Positions 35,993 to 44,686 of a stretch of 50,205 bases of DNA are shown here, one piece after another. Every line of letters starts with the position of its first letter. Positions within the stretch are counted from its first letter, which is position 1. A program made the translations under genes and the position numbers. The notes beneath the pieces are model-generated. The model ran no database searches and had not been told where the DNA came from. It was given only the letters and a program-made list of their open reading frames with translations. The DNA comes from Desulfarculus sp. (GTDB taxonomy: Bacteria; Desulfobacterota; Desulfarculia; Desulfarculales; Desulfarculaceae), in NCBI GenBank assembly GCA_016218705.1, contig JACRDC010000066.1:1-50205 (forward strand), in the 5' to 3' direction.

Positions 35993-36730
35993 ATGACCCT
36001 GCCCCTGGTAATAAGCCTGCCCCACTGCGCCAGCGTTCTACCGCCGGAGATCGCCCCCACCCTGGCCCTGGACCCCTTGCGCTGCCTGGTGGAGGCCGAC
36101 CTGGGCACCGCCGAGGTCTTCGCGGGGCTACCGGTCTTGGCCTGCCTTAAGGCCCAGTGGTCGCGCCTGGCCGTGGACCTCAACCGCGACGCCCACGACC
36201 GCGGCCCCCAGGGGGTGATCGCCCTGGTCAGCTTCGGCGGCAGGCCGGTATTCCTGCCCGGCCAGGAGCCCAGCCCCCAGGAGGTCGAGCGCCGCCTGGC
36301 CGCCTACTACCACCCCTATCACCAAGGCCTGGCCCAGGCGCTTACCACCCCGGGGCTCAAGGCCTTCCTGGACTGCCACGCCATGGACCCCGTGGGGCCG
36401 CCCCAGGCCCCCGACGCCGGTCGGGCGCGGGCCCAGGTGGTGCTGGGCAACCGGGGGGGAGACACCTGCTCCATGGAGATGCTGGAACGTTTGGGCGGGG
36501 AACTGGTGGCGCGGGGTTTTGAGGTGGCCTACAACACCCCCTACAGCGGCGGCTTCATCACCCGCCACCACGGCCCGGGGCTCAAGGCCCGGGGGATCAT
36601 GGCCGCGCAGGTGGAGCTGAACAAGGCCCTGTACCTGGACCTTCAGCGGCAGGAACTCATCGCCGGCCGGCTGGAGGACGTGCGCCGGCGGGTGGAAGCG
36701 GCCTTGCGGAGCTTCGCCGCCGGCCTATGA
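35993..36730 (+). CDS. N-formylglutamate amidohydrolase family protein
   Basis: 245 aa with the family's ISLPHCASVLPPEI near the N-terminus, an EADLGTAEVF acidic metal motif, DLNRDAHD, FLDCHAMDPVG, and the late NTPYSGGFITRHHG. Members hydrolyse N-formylglutamate to glutamate and formate in histidine degradation, but many family members act on other N-acyl substrates. No other hut genes are present. It is five bases downstream of a GshB-like gene and its last 6 bp overlap the convergent transporter-HEAT gene. The substrate is uncertain. Confidence 0.85.
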   Translation: MTLPLVISLPHCASVLPPEIAPTLALDPLRCLVEADLGTAEVFAGLPVLACLKAQWSRLAVDLNRDAHDRGPQGVIALVSFGGRPVFLPGQEPSPQEVERRLAAYYHPYHQGLAQALTTPGLKAFLDCHAMDPVGPPQAPDAGRARAQVVLGNRGGDTCSMEMLERLGGELVARGFEVAYNTPYSGGFITRHHGPGLKARGIMAAQVELNKALYLDLQRQELIAGRLEDVRRRVEAALRSFAAGL

Positions 36731-39700
36731 GGCCTGACCCTCCTGGGGCAGCTCGCAGACCTGCAGGGCCTGCAAGCGGCCCTGCAACAGGCGCACTCGC
36801 CGGCTTAAATCGGTGCAGATGCGCAGCGCCACCTGGGGGTACTCCCGCACCACCTCGCTGAACTCGCGCTGGTGCAGCATGAGGAGCTTGGTCTCCTCCT
36901 GGGCCGTCACCGTGGCCGAGCGCTCCAGGTTGTCGAAGAGGGCCATCTCGCCGAAGTATTCGCCCGGCCCCATGGTGGCCAGCTCCATGCTGCACTGGGC
37001 CTCGGCCAGCTTGGTCACCGAGACCCGGCCCGAGACCACGAAGTACATGGAGTCGCCGATCTCGCCCTCGCGGATGATGACTTGCCCGGGGGTGAAGGAG
37101 GTTTCCTCGCTCACCGCGGCCACGGCGGCCAGCTCGCTGACCGACAGGCTGGCCAGCATCTCCATGCCCCTGAGCAGCAGTATCTTCTCCGACAGGCTGG
37201 TGGTCTTCTCCTCCATGGCCTCGGCCTCCCCTCTGGCCACCCTGCCCTGGGCGGCCACTAGCCTGGTAACCCGCTCCCTGACCACGGGATCATCGAATTG
37301 GCGCAGGCGATCCAGACCCTCCTGCCAGGTGGCGCGGTCGCCCTTGTGGGCCAGATACTCCAGGAACAGGGACAGAGTCACCCAGTTGCGCCGGCTGAGC
37401 AGGTGTTCGGTGAGTTGCCGCTGATCGTCCAGGGCCTGGCCCAGCTTGAAGTGCCTTTGGCCGGCGGCCATGAGTTCGGCTGGGTCGGTCTTCTCCAACA
37501 GCGGCACCATGGCCCGCGACAGGCCCCGGCCCAGGATGGTTTCCAGGGCCTCCACGGCGTTGGCCCTGAGCCGCTTGTCGGCCGAGCCCAGGCCCCTTAG
37601 CACCACGCGCATGTTGCGCGAGCTGTCCTGGGTGGCCAGCACCCGCAGGATGGTCTGCACCCGCACCCGCATCATCTCCAGGAAGTGCTGGCCCAGCAGG
37701 TCGCGGGCCGGGCAGGGCTCCAAGAGCCTCTCCACCGCCCGCTCCTCCAACAAATAGAAGTAAGAGCGCTTAAGCTGGTCGCGGGCGAAGGTCATGATCT
37801 CGCGGTCGCTGATCTTCAGCGACTGCATCAGGTGGAAGACCCCCTCGCGCACCTGGCGGTCGGGGGTGCTCAAGGACTCGATCAACAGGGCGCTGTCCAG
37901 CTCGGCGGACTCGCCCAGCTTGCGCAGGGCCAAATCGCGCAGGCTCTCGGAGCCGTGCCCCAACAGGCCGATGAAGGCCCGCGCCGAGGGCTCGTCGGCC
38001 ACCGCGAAGGACTCCAGCACTTCCCTTGGCAGGGCCTCGGGGTCCTTGGCCAGGCGGGCCAGCACCACCTCGCGCAGCTCGGGGTCGCCCAGGCGCTCCA
38101 GGGCCACCAGCACCCGGCTTACCAGGTGGGGGTCGCCTTCCTCCTTGAGCATGCTCCGCAGGCGGGGCAGGAAGGTTTTTTGCCCCGAGCCGCCGGCGGC
38201 GGCCACGCCGGCCAGGCGCTCCTCCAGGGAGGCCGAGTCCAGCCAGCGGGCGATGCGCCCCGCCATGTCCTGGGGCTCGTGGGGATAGAGGCCGGTGACG
38301 GCCTGGGCCTGGGTGGCCAGATCGAAGCGCTCCTCCAGGAACTGGCGCAGGAAGCGGACGGCCTCCGGCCCCGCCAGGCGCGCGGCGGCCTGGGCCACGG
38401 CCTGGCAGACCTCGGGCCGGGCCGGGTCCACCAGGCTGGCCAGCACCTTGAGGGCCTGGTCCCCGGCCTGGGGCGACAAAAGGGGCAACAGCCCGGTCAC
38501 GGCCTCCTGGTCCTTGTGGGGCAGCATCTCCAGGATGATCTGGTCCAGGCCCTCCACCCCCTGGTCGCGCATCATCTCGGCGTACCACACGCACTGGCTG
38601 CCCGAGGCCTGGCGGCAGGCGGCCACCAGTTGGGACTGGGTCTGGCGGTCCTGGAACAGGTCCTCCAGCTCCGAGCGCTCCAGGGACTTGAGCTCCACGG
38701 TGTCCTTGGAGATCAAATCCAGCAGGATGCGCGGGTAGGCTTTTTTGAGCCAGATGGAGGTGGCCACCCAACCGGCGCCCACGACCAGGCCCACGATGGA
38801 CAGGTAGCGCGGATGGATCAGCCCCTGGCAGAGCATGGTGGCGGCCGAGCCCAGGATTATGCCGATGCGCACCACGGTGCCACGCAGGAAGGTCTTCATC
38901 ACCGCCCGGTTCTGGGGCGGGAACAGCCCCATCAAGACCTCGCGGGCGGGGTTGTTGATGGTGTCGCGCAGCACGTTGGTGGAGATGCGCGAGTATATGG
39001 CCGAGACGATGTCAAAGCGTAGCAGCAGGGCCAGGAAGGCGATCATGTAGTTGGCGGGGTGGAACATCAACGCCACGGGCAGGCCCCAGCGGCCGTAAAT
39101 CTTGCCCACGAACATCAGGATGATGAAGCTGATGATGTAGAGCCCGCCCCGAAACCAGCCGAAGAAGTTGACCATGCCGCCTTCGGACTTGAAGGCCTCG
39201 TTGACCGCGAAGTTGAACTGATAGTTGATTATGGGGATCATCACGTTGGGCAAAAAGGTGATGAGCACCATGATGGCCACCAGGGTGGAGGTGCGGATCA
39301 TGGGCCAGACGTTTTTAAGCTCCTCCATCAGGGAGGGACGCTTCTTGCCCGAGGCCTGGCGGCGCTCGCCCAGGGACAGGGTGGGGAAAATCTGGGAGAT
39401 GCGCCACACCACGCCGGCGGCCATGAAGCACAGCACGGCGTAGAGCAGCATGAAGTTGTCCAGGGTGATGGCCTTGGCCAGGGGCGGGGTGCTGAAGCTG
39501 GCCAGGATGGCCCCCAGCACGCCGCCGGCCGAGATGAGCGGGAACAGGCGCTTGGACTGGCGGGTGTTGAACAGGTCGTTGGCCATGTTCCAGAAGACCA
39601 GGTTGTTCAGGGCCTCCACCTGGGAGCGCAGCAGGAACAGCACCGGGTAGATGAAACTGACCTCCATGGCCACCACGATGCGCAAGGACGCCAGGGTCAA

Positions 39701-39976
39701 GCCGAAGCAGACCAGCATGTTGCGCAAGAGCCGCCCGCTGGGGAAGCGCATCAAGAGCCCCATCAGGGCGCCCATGCTGAAGAAGGTGACCACCGAGTTG
39801 GCCATGTAGACCATGGGCAGGTACTTGACGCCGAAGCGCTTGAGGAAGACCGTCTCCACGAAGTTGTCGAAAATGAGGTCGCTGCTGCGCATCAAAAAGA
39901 AAAGGGCGGCCGTCCACAAGAACAGGCCGATCTCCTCGGGCTGGATGTCCAGCCACTTGCGCCAAGGCGAAGACAT
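36725..39976 (-). CDS. Nucleotide-transporter-like membrane protein fused to HEAT repeats and a cyclic-nucleotide-binding domain
   Basis: 1083 aa. Residues 1-~420 are about 12 membrane helices resembling Tlc-type ATP/ADP translocases or major-facilitator carriers (LFLWTAALFFLMRSSDLIFDN, the NLVFWNMANDLFNTRQSKRLFPLI region). About 420-900 are helical HEAT-like repeats (SGSEKTFLPRLRSMLKEE-like arrays of ~30 residues). About 930-1050 form a cNMP-binding domain with GEIGDSMYFVVSGRVSV and an intact phosphate-binding cassette FGEMALFDNLERSATVTA. This fusion is found in scattered Deltaproteobacteria and other bacteria without assigned function. It reads as a membrane carrier or sensor gated by a cyclic nucleotide (inference). 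Confidence 0.85.
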   Translation of the reverse strand: MSSPWRKWLDIQPEEIGLFLWTAALFFLMRSSDLIFDNFVETVFLKRFGVKYLPMVYMANSVVTFFSMGALMGLLMRFPSGRLLRNMLVCFGLTLASLRIVVAMEVSFIYPVLFLLRSQVEALNNLVFWNMANDLFNTRQSKRLFPLISAGGVLGAILASFSTPPLAKAITLDNFMLLYAVLCFMAAGVVWRISQIFPTLSLGERRQASGKKRPSLMEELKNVWPMIRTSTLVAIMVLITFLPNVMIPIINYQFNFAVNEAFKSEGGMVNFFGWFRGGLYIISFIILMFVGKIYGRWGLPVALMFHPANYMIAFLALLLRFDIVSAIYSRISTNVLRDTINNPAREVLMGLFPPQNRAVMKTFLRGTVVRIGIILGSAATMLCQGLIHPRYLSIVGLVVGAGWVATSIWLKKAYPRILLDLISKDTVELKSLERSELEDLFQDRQTQSQLVAACRQASGSQCVWYAEMMRDQGVEGLDQIILEMLPHKDQEAVTGLLPLLSPQAGDQALKVLASLVDPARPEVCQAVAQAAARLAGPEAVRFLRQFLEERFDLATQAQAVTGLYPHEPQDMAGRIARWLDSASLEERLAGVAAAGGSGQKTFLPRLRSMLKEEGDPHLVSRVLVALERLGDPELREVVLARLAKDPEALPREVLESFAVADEPSARAFIGLLGHGSESLRDLALRKLGESAELDSALLIESLSTPDRQVREGVFHLMQSLKISDREIMTFARDQLKRSYFYLLEERAVERLLEPCPARDLLGQHFLEMMRVRVQTILRVLATQDSSRNMRVVLRGLGSADKRLRANAVEALETILGRGLSRAMVPLLEKTDPAELMAAGQRHFKLGQALDDQRQLTEHLLSRRNWVTLSLFLEYLAHKGDRATWQEGLDRLRQFDDPVVRERVTRLVAAQGRVARGEAEAMEEKTTSLSEKILLLRGMEMLASLSVSELAAVAAVSEETSFTPGQVIIREGEIGDSMYFVVSGRVSVTKLAEAQCSMELATMGPGEYFGEMALFDNLERSATVTAQEETKLLMLHQREFSEVVREYPQVALRICTDLSRRVRLLQGRLQALQVCELPQEGQAS

Positions 39977-40082
39977 GTGGGCGGTTACCTTTCGTGAGGC
40001 CAGGCTGGGGCCATGCTAGCATAATCATTGGGCGATGGCGCGATATTCCGCGCCGGCTCGGCTGGGGGCCGGTCCAGGCCGG

Positions 40083-41033
40083 CTAGCGCCCGCCGCCGGC
40101 CACCCGAAAGCCCACCAGGTTGTGCCCCAACCCCGGCGGACGGCCGTAGCGGCGGGCCGAGCGCACATCCTGGGCCGGCAGGTTCCAGGCCCCGCCGCGC
40201 AGCACCCGCTCGCTCCCCTGGGCCGGCCCTGGCGGGTCGCTGGCCGGGGAGACGGCATAGTAGCCGGCGTCGAACCAGTCGGCGCACCACTGCCAGACAT
40301 TGCCGTGCATGTCCTTGAGCCCCCAGGGGTTGGCGGCAAAGCTCCCCACCGGGGCGCTGTCCTGGCGGTAGATGCCCACGGGGCCGCCGTCGTAGGGGCG
40401 CCGTCCGAAGTAGTTGGCCTGGTCGGTGCTGATGAAGGGGCCGGTGTAAAAGGGCGTGGCCGTGCCGGCGCGGGCGGCGTACTCCCACTGGGCCTCGCTT
40501 GGCAGGTAAAATTCCTGGCCGTGCAGGCCGCTCAGCCAGGCGCAGTAGGCATTGGCGTCATGCCAGCTCACCTGCACCACTGGGTGCTGGCCGCGGCCCT
40601 GGATGCTGCTTTCCGGCCCCGTGGGGTGGCGCCAGTCGGCCCCAGCCACGGCCACCCAGCCCTTCTTCCAGACCTGGCCGGTGCCCTGCCTCTCGGCGTC
40701 GCTGACATGGCCGGTGGCGGCCACGAAGGCCGCGAACTGCTGGTTGGTCACGGGAGTCACCGCCAGCCGAAAGCCCCGGCTGATGACCACCCGGTGCCGG
40801 GGGTGCTCGCGCAGGTAGTATTTCTCCTCGCCGCCGCCCTTCTTCACCACCTCGGCCGGGCTGTGCTCGGCGCCCATGAGAAACTCGCCCGCCGGCACCT
40901 GCACCATCTCCGGCGGTGGCACCGCCGCCGCTGGGCCGCCCCCGCCGGCGGCGCAGCCCGCCAGGCACAGGGCCGCCAGGCACGCACATACCCCACCGCG
41001 CCAGGTCCACATCGCCATCGCCAACTGCCTCAT
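40083..41033 (-). CDS. Formylglycine-generating-enzyme-like (SUMF1) lipoprotein
   Basis: 316 aa. Residues 1-~25 are a lipoprotein signal peptide with lipobox LAGC. The rest is an FGE-sulfatase domain: VQVPAGEFLMGAE, VTNQQFAAFVAATGH, HPVVQVSWHDANAYCAWLS, YLPSEAQWEYAARAG, NVWQWCADWFD and RVLRGGAWNLPAQDVRSARRYGRPP with GFRVAGG. Such domains either make formylglycine in sulfatases or act as binding modules; the copper-binding cysteine pair of true FGE is not evident, so the latter is likelier. ATG 41033 follows GGAGG. It is divergent from the radical SAM gene. Confidence 0.88.
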   Translation of the reverse strand: MRQLAMAMWTWRGGVCACLAALCLAGCAAGGGGPAAAVPPPEMVQVPAGEFLMGAEHSPAEVVKKGGGEEKYYLREHPRHRVVISRGFRLAVTPVTNQQFAAFVAATGHVSDAERQGTGQVWKKGWVAVAGADWRHPTGPESSIQGRGQHPVVQVSWHDANAYCAWLSGLHGQEFYLPSEAQWEYAARAGTATPFYTGPFISTDQANYFGRRPYDGGPVGIYRQDSAPVGSFAANPWGLKDMHGNVWQWCADWFDAGYYAVSPASDPPGPAQGSERVLRGGAWNLPAQDVRSARRYGRPPGLGHNLVGFRVAGGGR

Positions 41034-41259
41034 GGTCGCCACTCCTCCATTCCTTAGCGCCTTCGCGGCACGCCCCCGGCACCCCGGGGCCGCGGGTACC
41101 CCCAGTTTAGCGCAGGCGGGCGGAGTATCGCGACAAATTACCCTTGGCCGGCGCCAAGCTGCCGTGGAAGCCTGGCCGCGAAAGGGGTATTCTAAGGCCC
41201 CAGGACCACAGGCCCCGGCAGACCAGGACCCTGGCCGTGGGCCGGAAAGGCGGCCACCC

Positions 41260-42729
41260 TTGACCTCATCGCCCACAGTGCCAGAGCCCCCCCGCGTGGC
41301 GCTCATCAAGATTTGGCAGGGCACCCTGCAACCGCCCCGGCCGCCCCTGGGCCTACTCTTCGTGGGCGGGGCGCTAAAAAAGGCCGGCTTCGCGGCGCGG
41401 GTCTTCCACTGGACCAGGGACGAGGCCCTTGCCAAGCTGCCCGAGGTCATCGCCTTCCAGCCCTTCCTGGTGGGCTTTTCCATCATCACCGGCGACCCCC
41501 TGAGCCTGGTGCTGGACTGCGCTGGCCGGCTGCGCGCCGCCCTGCCAGGGCTGAAGGTGATGCTGGGTGGGGTGCACGCCACCGTGGAGCCGGCCCAGTG
41601 CCTGGCCGAGCCGGCGGTGGACTTCGTGGTGCTGGGCGAGGGCGAGGTCACGGCGGTGGACCTGGCCCAGGCCCTAAGCCAAGGCCAACCCCACGACCAC
41701 CTCCCCGGCCTGGGCTACAAGCAGGGCGGCCAGGCGGTGATAAACCCCCGCCCGCCACTCATCAAGGACCTGGACCAGTGGGAGCCCGACTGGTCCCTGG
41801 TGGAGATCGAGAAATACATCGCCCCCGAGTACGAGGGCGTGGAGCGTATGCTCTTTGGCTACGTGGCTAGCCGGGGCTGCCCGCATGCCTGCGGGTTCTG
41901 CTACAACCACTTCTTCAACCAGCGCACCTGGCGCCATCCCTCGGCGGCCAAGGTCATCAACGACGTCAACGAGCTGGTCAGCCGCCACCGCCTGGGGGGC
42001 GTGTTTTTCTATGACGACAACTTCACGGCCAACAAGAAGTGGGCACTCACGGTCATCGGCGGCCTGGCCACCAAGGGCATGCACATCGAGACGCGCATTG
42101 ATTACCTCAACCCCGGTTTCATCCGCGAGCTGACCGAGGGGGGCGTGGGCAGCCTGTTCATCGGCTGCGAGTCGGGCTCTGACCGCGTGCTTGGCCTGCT
42201 GAACAAGGGCTTCGGCGTGGCCGACACCCGCCGGGTGATCGGCGAGCTGAAGGCCTATCCGGGCTACGTGATGCTCTCCTTCATCGTGGGGGTGCCCAGC
42301 GAGACCCTGGCCGAATACCAGGCCACCCTGGACCTGGTGATGTGGTGCCTGGAGAGCCTGCCCCGGGTGGGCTTCACCCTGGGCTTCTACCTGCCCTACC
42401 CCGGCACGCCGCTCTATGAGGCCTGCGTGGAGCGGGGCTTTGAGCGCCCCCAGGCCATGGCCGACTGGGAGAAGCTGGACCGCTGGGGCCGCACCGGCAT
42501 GGCCATCCCGTGGACGCAAGGATTTGCCCTGCAATCGGGCGAGGTGCTGGAGCTCAGGCGCGCGCTGCTAAGGATGAAGCGCCTACGCGGCAAGACCGGC
42601 TGGCTGGGCCGCGCCTGGTACCGGCTATTGCGGGCGCGCTTCCTGGCTTCGGCCACGCCCCGGGGCGCCCGCCTGGCCGCCCTGGCGCGCGCCCTGGATT
42701 GGCTGGCCGGACTCAGGAGAGCTTCTTGA
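41260..42729 (+). CDS. B12-binding-domain radical SAM protein
   Basis: 489 aa with a cobalamin-binding-like N-terminal half (GLLFVGGALKKAGF, VMLGGVHATVEP, VVLGEGE) and a radical SAM core with CPHACGFC (C207, C211, C214), then FYDDNFTANKKW, TRIDYLN, FIGCESGSDRVLGLLNKG and LSFIVGVPSET. These enzymes methylate or rearrange unactivated carbons; the substrate is unknown. The start is TTG 41260 with GGAAAGG upstream; GTG 41278 is an alternative. The upstream open frame belongs to a shadow. Its 3' end overlaps the convergent merR by 17 bp. Confidence 0.87.
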   Translation: MTSSPTVPEPPRVALIKIWQGTLQPPRPPLGLLFVGGALKKAGFAARVFHWTRDEALAKLPEVIAFQPFLVGFSIITGDPLSLVLDCAGRLRAALPGLKVMLGGVHATVEPAQCLAEPAVDFVVLGEGEVTAVDLAQALSQGQPHDHLPGLGYKQGGQAVINPRPPLIKDLDQWEPDWSLVEIEKYIAPEYEGVERMLFGYVASRGCPHACGFCYNHFFNQRTWRHPSAAKVINDVNELVSRHRLGGVFFYDDNFTANKKWALTVIGGLATKGMHIETRIDYLNPGFIRELTEGGVGSLFIGCESGSDRVLGLLNKGFGVADTRRVIGELKAYPGYVMLSFIVGVPSETLAEYQATLDLVMWCLESLPRVGFTLGFYLPYPGTPLYEACVERGFERPQAMADWEKLDRWGRTGMAIPWTQGFALQSGEVLELRRALLRMKRLRGKTGWLGRAWYRLLRARFLASATPRGARLAALARALDWLAGLRRAS

Positions 42730-43135
42730 GCAGATCGCGCAGCTCGTCCAGGACCTCCTTGACCACCGGAGGCGGGGCCTGGGAGGCTGGTTGGTCCTGG
42801 GGGGGCGGGGAGGGGGCGGGTTCGGCCGAGGGCGGCACCAGGGCCAGGCGCTGCTGGCCCTTGGCCGGCGGGGCCGGCTGGGCGGCCTTGACCTCGGCCA
42901 GGCGGCGCTTGGCCCCGGCGATGGTGTAGCCCTGCTCGTGCAGGAGGCCCTTGATGTACACGAGGGTCTCCACGTCGGCCCGGCGGTAGAGCCTCTGGCG
43001 GCTGGGGGCGCGCACCGGTCTTAGCTGGGGGAACTCGCTTTCCCAGTAACGCAGGACATAGGTCTCCACTCCCAACAACTCCGCCACCTCGCCGATGCGA
43101 AAGTAGGGCTTTTCCGGGAGTCGAGGCCTGTCCAT
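42713..43135 (-). CDS. MerR-family transcriptional regulator
   Basis: 140 aa. The N-terminal MerR helix-turn-helix is YFRIGEVAELLGVETYVLRYWESEFPQL, followed by the wing SRQRLYRRADVETLVYIKGLLHEQGYTIAGAKRRL. The C-terminal half is Pro/Ala-rich with a short helix (VVKEVLDELRDLLKKL) and no effector cysteines. In many Deltaproteobacteria such a gene closes the infC-rpmI-rplT-pheS-pheT-ihfA-merR cluster. Here it lies 100 bp after rplT, without pheST/ihfA between. ATG 43135. It is convergent with, and overlaps, the radical SAM gene. Confidence 0.88.
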   Translation of the reverse strand: MDRPRLPEKPYFRIGEVAELLGVETYVLRYWESEFPQLRPVRAPSRQRLYRRADVETLVYIKGLLHEQGYTIAGAKRRLAEVKAAQPAPPAKGQQRLALVPPSAEPAPSPPPQDQPASQAPPPVVKEVLDELRDLLKKLS

Positions 43136-43167
43136 CTAGCCTCCCAGGGCCTTAAGGTTGGGGGGCG

Positions 43168-43199
43168 GGCCCCCGCGCGCGCTAGGGGGCGCGGGGGCC
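43168..43199 (-). terminator. Long GC hairpin between rplT and merR
   Basis: GGCCCCCGCGC and GCGCGGGGGCC form an 11-bp perfect stem in the 99-bp gap between rplT and merR on the minus strand. There is no T-run, so it may only partly terminate (attenuate) readthrough into merR. Confidence 0.4.
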
Positions 43200-43234
43200 T
43201 TGGGGCAGGGGGCCGGAGGGGGAGGTGCCCCTTC

Positions 43235-43585
43235 CTAGGCCCCCTTGGCGATGCCGGCCAGGGCGGCGAAGCCGGCCGGATCGCTGATGGCCAGCTCGGC
43301 CAGGACCTTGCGGTCCAGGGCCACCGAGGCCTTGTGCAGGCCGTCAATGAAGCGCGAGTAGCTAAGGCCGTGCTCGCGCACCGCGGCGTTGATGCGCACG
43401 ATCCACAGCTTGCGGAACTCGCGCTTCTTGACCTTGCGGTCGCGGTAGGCGAAGGCCAGGGCGCGTTGCACGGTTTCGGTGGCCGAGCGGAACAGGCGGC
43501 GGCGGCCGCCCACGTAGCCCTTGGCCAGTTTAAGTACCTTGTTGCGTCTTTGGCGGGCCTTGAACCCGCGTCTTGCTCTGGGCAT
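43235..43585 (-). CDS. rplT: 50S ribosomal protein L20
   Basis: 116 aa, opening [35 protein letters not shown] and containing [21 protein letters not shown], the standard L20 sequence. It binds 23S rRNA early in assembly and represses its own operon in model bacteria. It follows rpmI by 29 bp in the usual infC-rpmI-rplT order. The C-terminus is normal length. Confidence 0.97.
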   Translation of the reverse strand: MPRARRGFKARQRRNKVLKLAKGYVGGRRRLFRSATETVQRALAFAYRDRKVKKREFRKLWIVRINAAVREHGLSYSRFIDGLHKASVALDRKVLAELAISDPAGFAALAGIAKGA

Positions 43586-43614
43586 GAGGTTTTATCTCCC
43601 CTGGGCCGCGGTTT

Positions 43615-43812
43615 CTAGAGGTAGGGCAGGATGCGGCGCAGGCCCTTGAGGTTGGCCGAATCCACCATGGCGCCCTGGCGCAGGCCGCGCTTGCGCTTGG
43701 TGGACTTCTTGGTCAGGATGTGGCTGGCGTTGGCCTTGTTGCGCTTCAGCCCGCCGCCGCCGCTGGCCCGGAAACGCTTGGCCGCGGCGCGATTGGTCTT
43801 GATCTTGGGCAT
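43615..43812 (-). CDS. rpmI: 50S ribosomal protein L35
   Basis: 65 aa, [20 protein letters not shown], followed by [17 protein letters not shown], the standard L35 sequence. ATG 43812 has AAGGAG 6 nt upstream; an in-frame codon at 43830 lies before that ribosome site and is rejected. It sits between infC and rplT. Confidence 0.97.
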   Translation of the reverse strand: MPKIKTNRAAAKRFRASGGGGLKRNKANASHILTKKSTKRKRGLRQGAMVDSANLKGLRRILPYL

Positions 43813-43893
43813 GGTTTTCTCCTTGGCCACTTAAGGGGTGGCCCCTAGCCGGCGCGGGTGTTACAACCGCGCCAGGTTCGCGATGCCGGCCGT

Positions 43894-44412
43894 CTACTTG
43901 GGCGCGATGAAGACGGAGAGGAAGCGCCCCTCCATCTTGGGTGAGCCCTCCACGGTGCCCAGATCGCCCACCTCCTCGATGACCCGCTCCAGCAAGCGGC
44001 GCCCAGCGTCGGCGTAGGCTATCTCGCGGCCCCTGAACTGCACCGTGACCTTGACCCGGTCGTGCTCTTCCAGAAACTTTATTATATTGCGCAGCTTGAA
44101 GCCGAAATCGTGGTCCTCGATCTTGGGCCGCAGCTTGATTTCCTTGACCTGGGTCTGGGTCTGCTTCTTCTTGGCCTCTTGGGCCTTCTTGGCCTGCTGG
44201 AACTTGAACTTGCCGTAGTCCATGATCCGGCAGACCGGAGGCTCGGCGTTGGGCGCCACCTCCACCAGGTCCAGCCCCGCCTCGGCGGCCAAGTGCAGGG
44301 CCTGGTCAATGGCCACTATGCCCACCTGCTCGCCCTCGGCGTCCACCAGGCGCACCAGCGGCGTCCTGATGAGTTGATTGACCCGCACGCGATCCTGCTT
44401 GGCTATGGCCAT
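43894..44412 (-). CDS. infC: Translation initiation factor IF-3
   Basis: About 170-172 aa with NQLIRTPLVRLVDAEGEQVG, LDLVEVAPNAEPPVCRIMDYGKFKF, KEIKLRPKIEDHDF and TVQFRGREIAYADAGRRLLERV, diagnostic of IF-3. It checks start-codon pairing on the 30S subunit. The annotated ATG at 44412 is only 2 nt after GGGAGG (44420-44415), too close for normal initiation. Codon 3, ATA at 44406-44404, is spaced 8 nt, so the true start may be the non-canonical AUA. Non-AUG starts let IF-3 repress its own gene in E. coli (AUU). thrS is not upstream; tRNA-Val is. Confidence 0.95.
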   Translation of the reverse strand: MAIAKQDRVRVNQLIRTPLVRLVDAEGEQVGIVAIDQALHLAAEAGLDLVEVAPNAEPPVCRIMDYGKFKFQQAKKAQEAKKKQTQTQVKEIKLRPKIEDHDFGFKLRNIIKFLEEHDRVKVTVQFRGREIAYADAGRRLLERVIEEVGDLGTVEGSPKMEGRFLSVFIAPK

Positions 44413-44520
44413 ATCCTCCCGTTTCTATATTGCAAACAAAAACATACCCCTACCCCCGTGGCACAACCGCCCGCGCCCTCCAGGCTGGCCTGGGAGGCTT
44501 GAGGCGCCCACGGGCGAGGG

Positions 44521-44595
44521 TGGTAGGCACGCCGGGATTTGAACCCGGGACCTCTACCGTGTCAGGGTAGCGCTCTCCCCCTGAGCTACGTGCCT
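44521..44595 (-). tRNA. tRNA-Val (anticodon GAC)
   Basis: 75 nt including an encoded CCA. Acceptor stem AGGCACG / CGTGCCT, D arm GCTC-AGGGGGA-GAGC, anticodon arm CTACC-CTGACAC-GGTAG with anticodon GAC, T arm CCGGG-TTCAAAT-CCCGG and discriminator A. All arms pair perfectly. Confidence 0.96.
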
Positions 44596-44609
44596 GAAAT
44601 CGAAAACAT

Positions 44610-44638
44610 CTCTTACCAGCCCCTCGCGGCACTGTCAA
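44610..44638 (-). promoter_or_regulatory. Promoter of tRNA-Val
   Basis: On the minus strand a consensus TTGACA (44638-44633), a 17-nt spacer and TAAGAG (44615-44610), about 15 bp before the mature tRNA 5' end. Confidence 0.6.
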
Positions 44639-44686
44639 GGAACATCCACCAACGGCGGGGCGCTGGGGGCGGGCCGCCAGGCGATT

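Noticed and set aside
36725-36730. Overlap of two genes as an annotation error
   Set aside because: It is a 6-bp tail-to-tail overlap of convergent genes, both with good domain ends, so it is kept.
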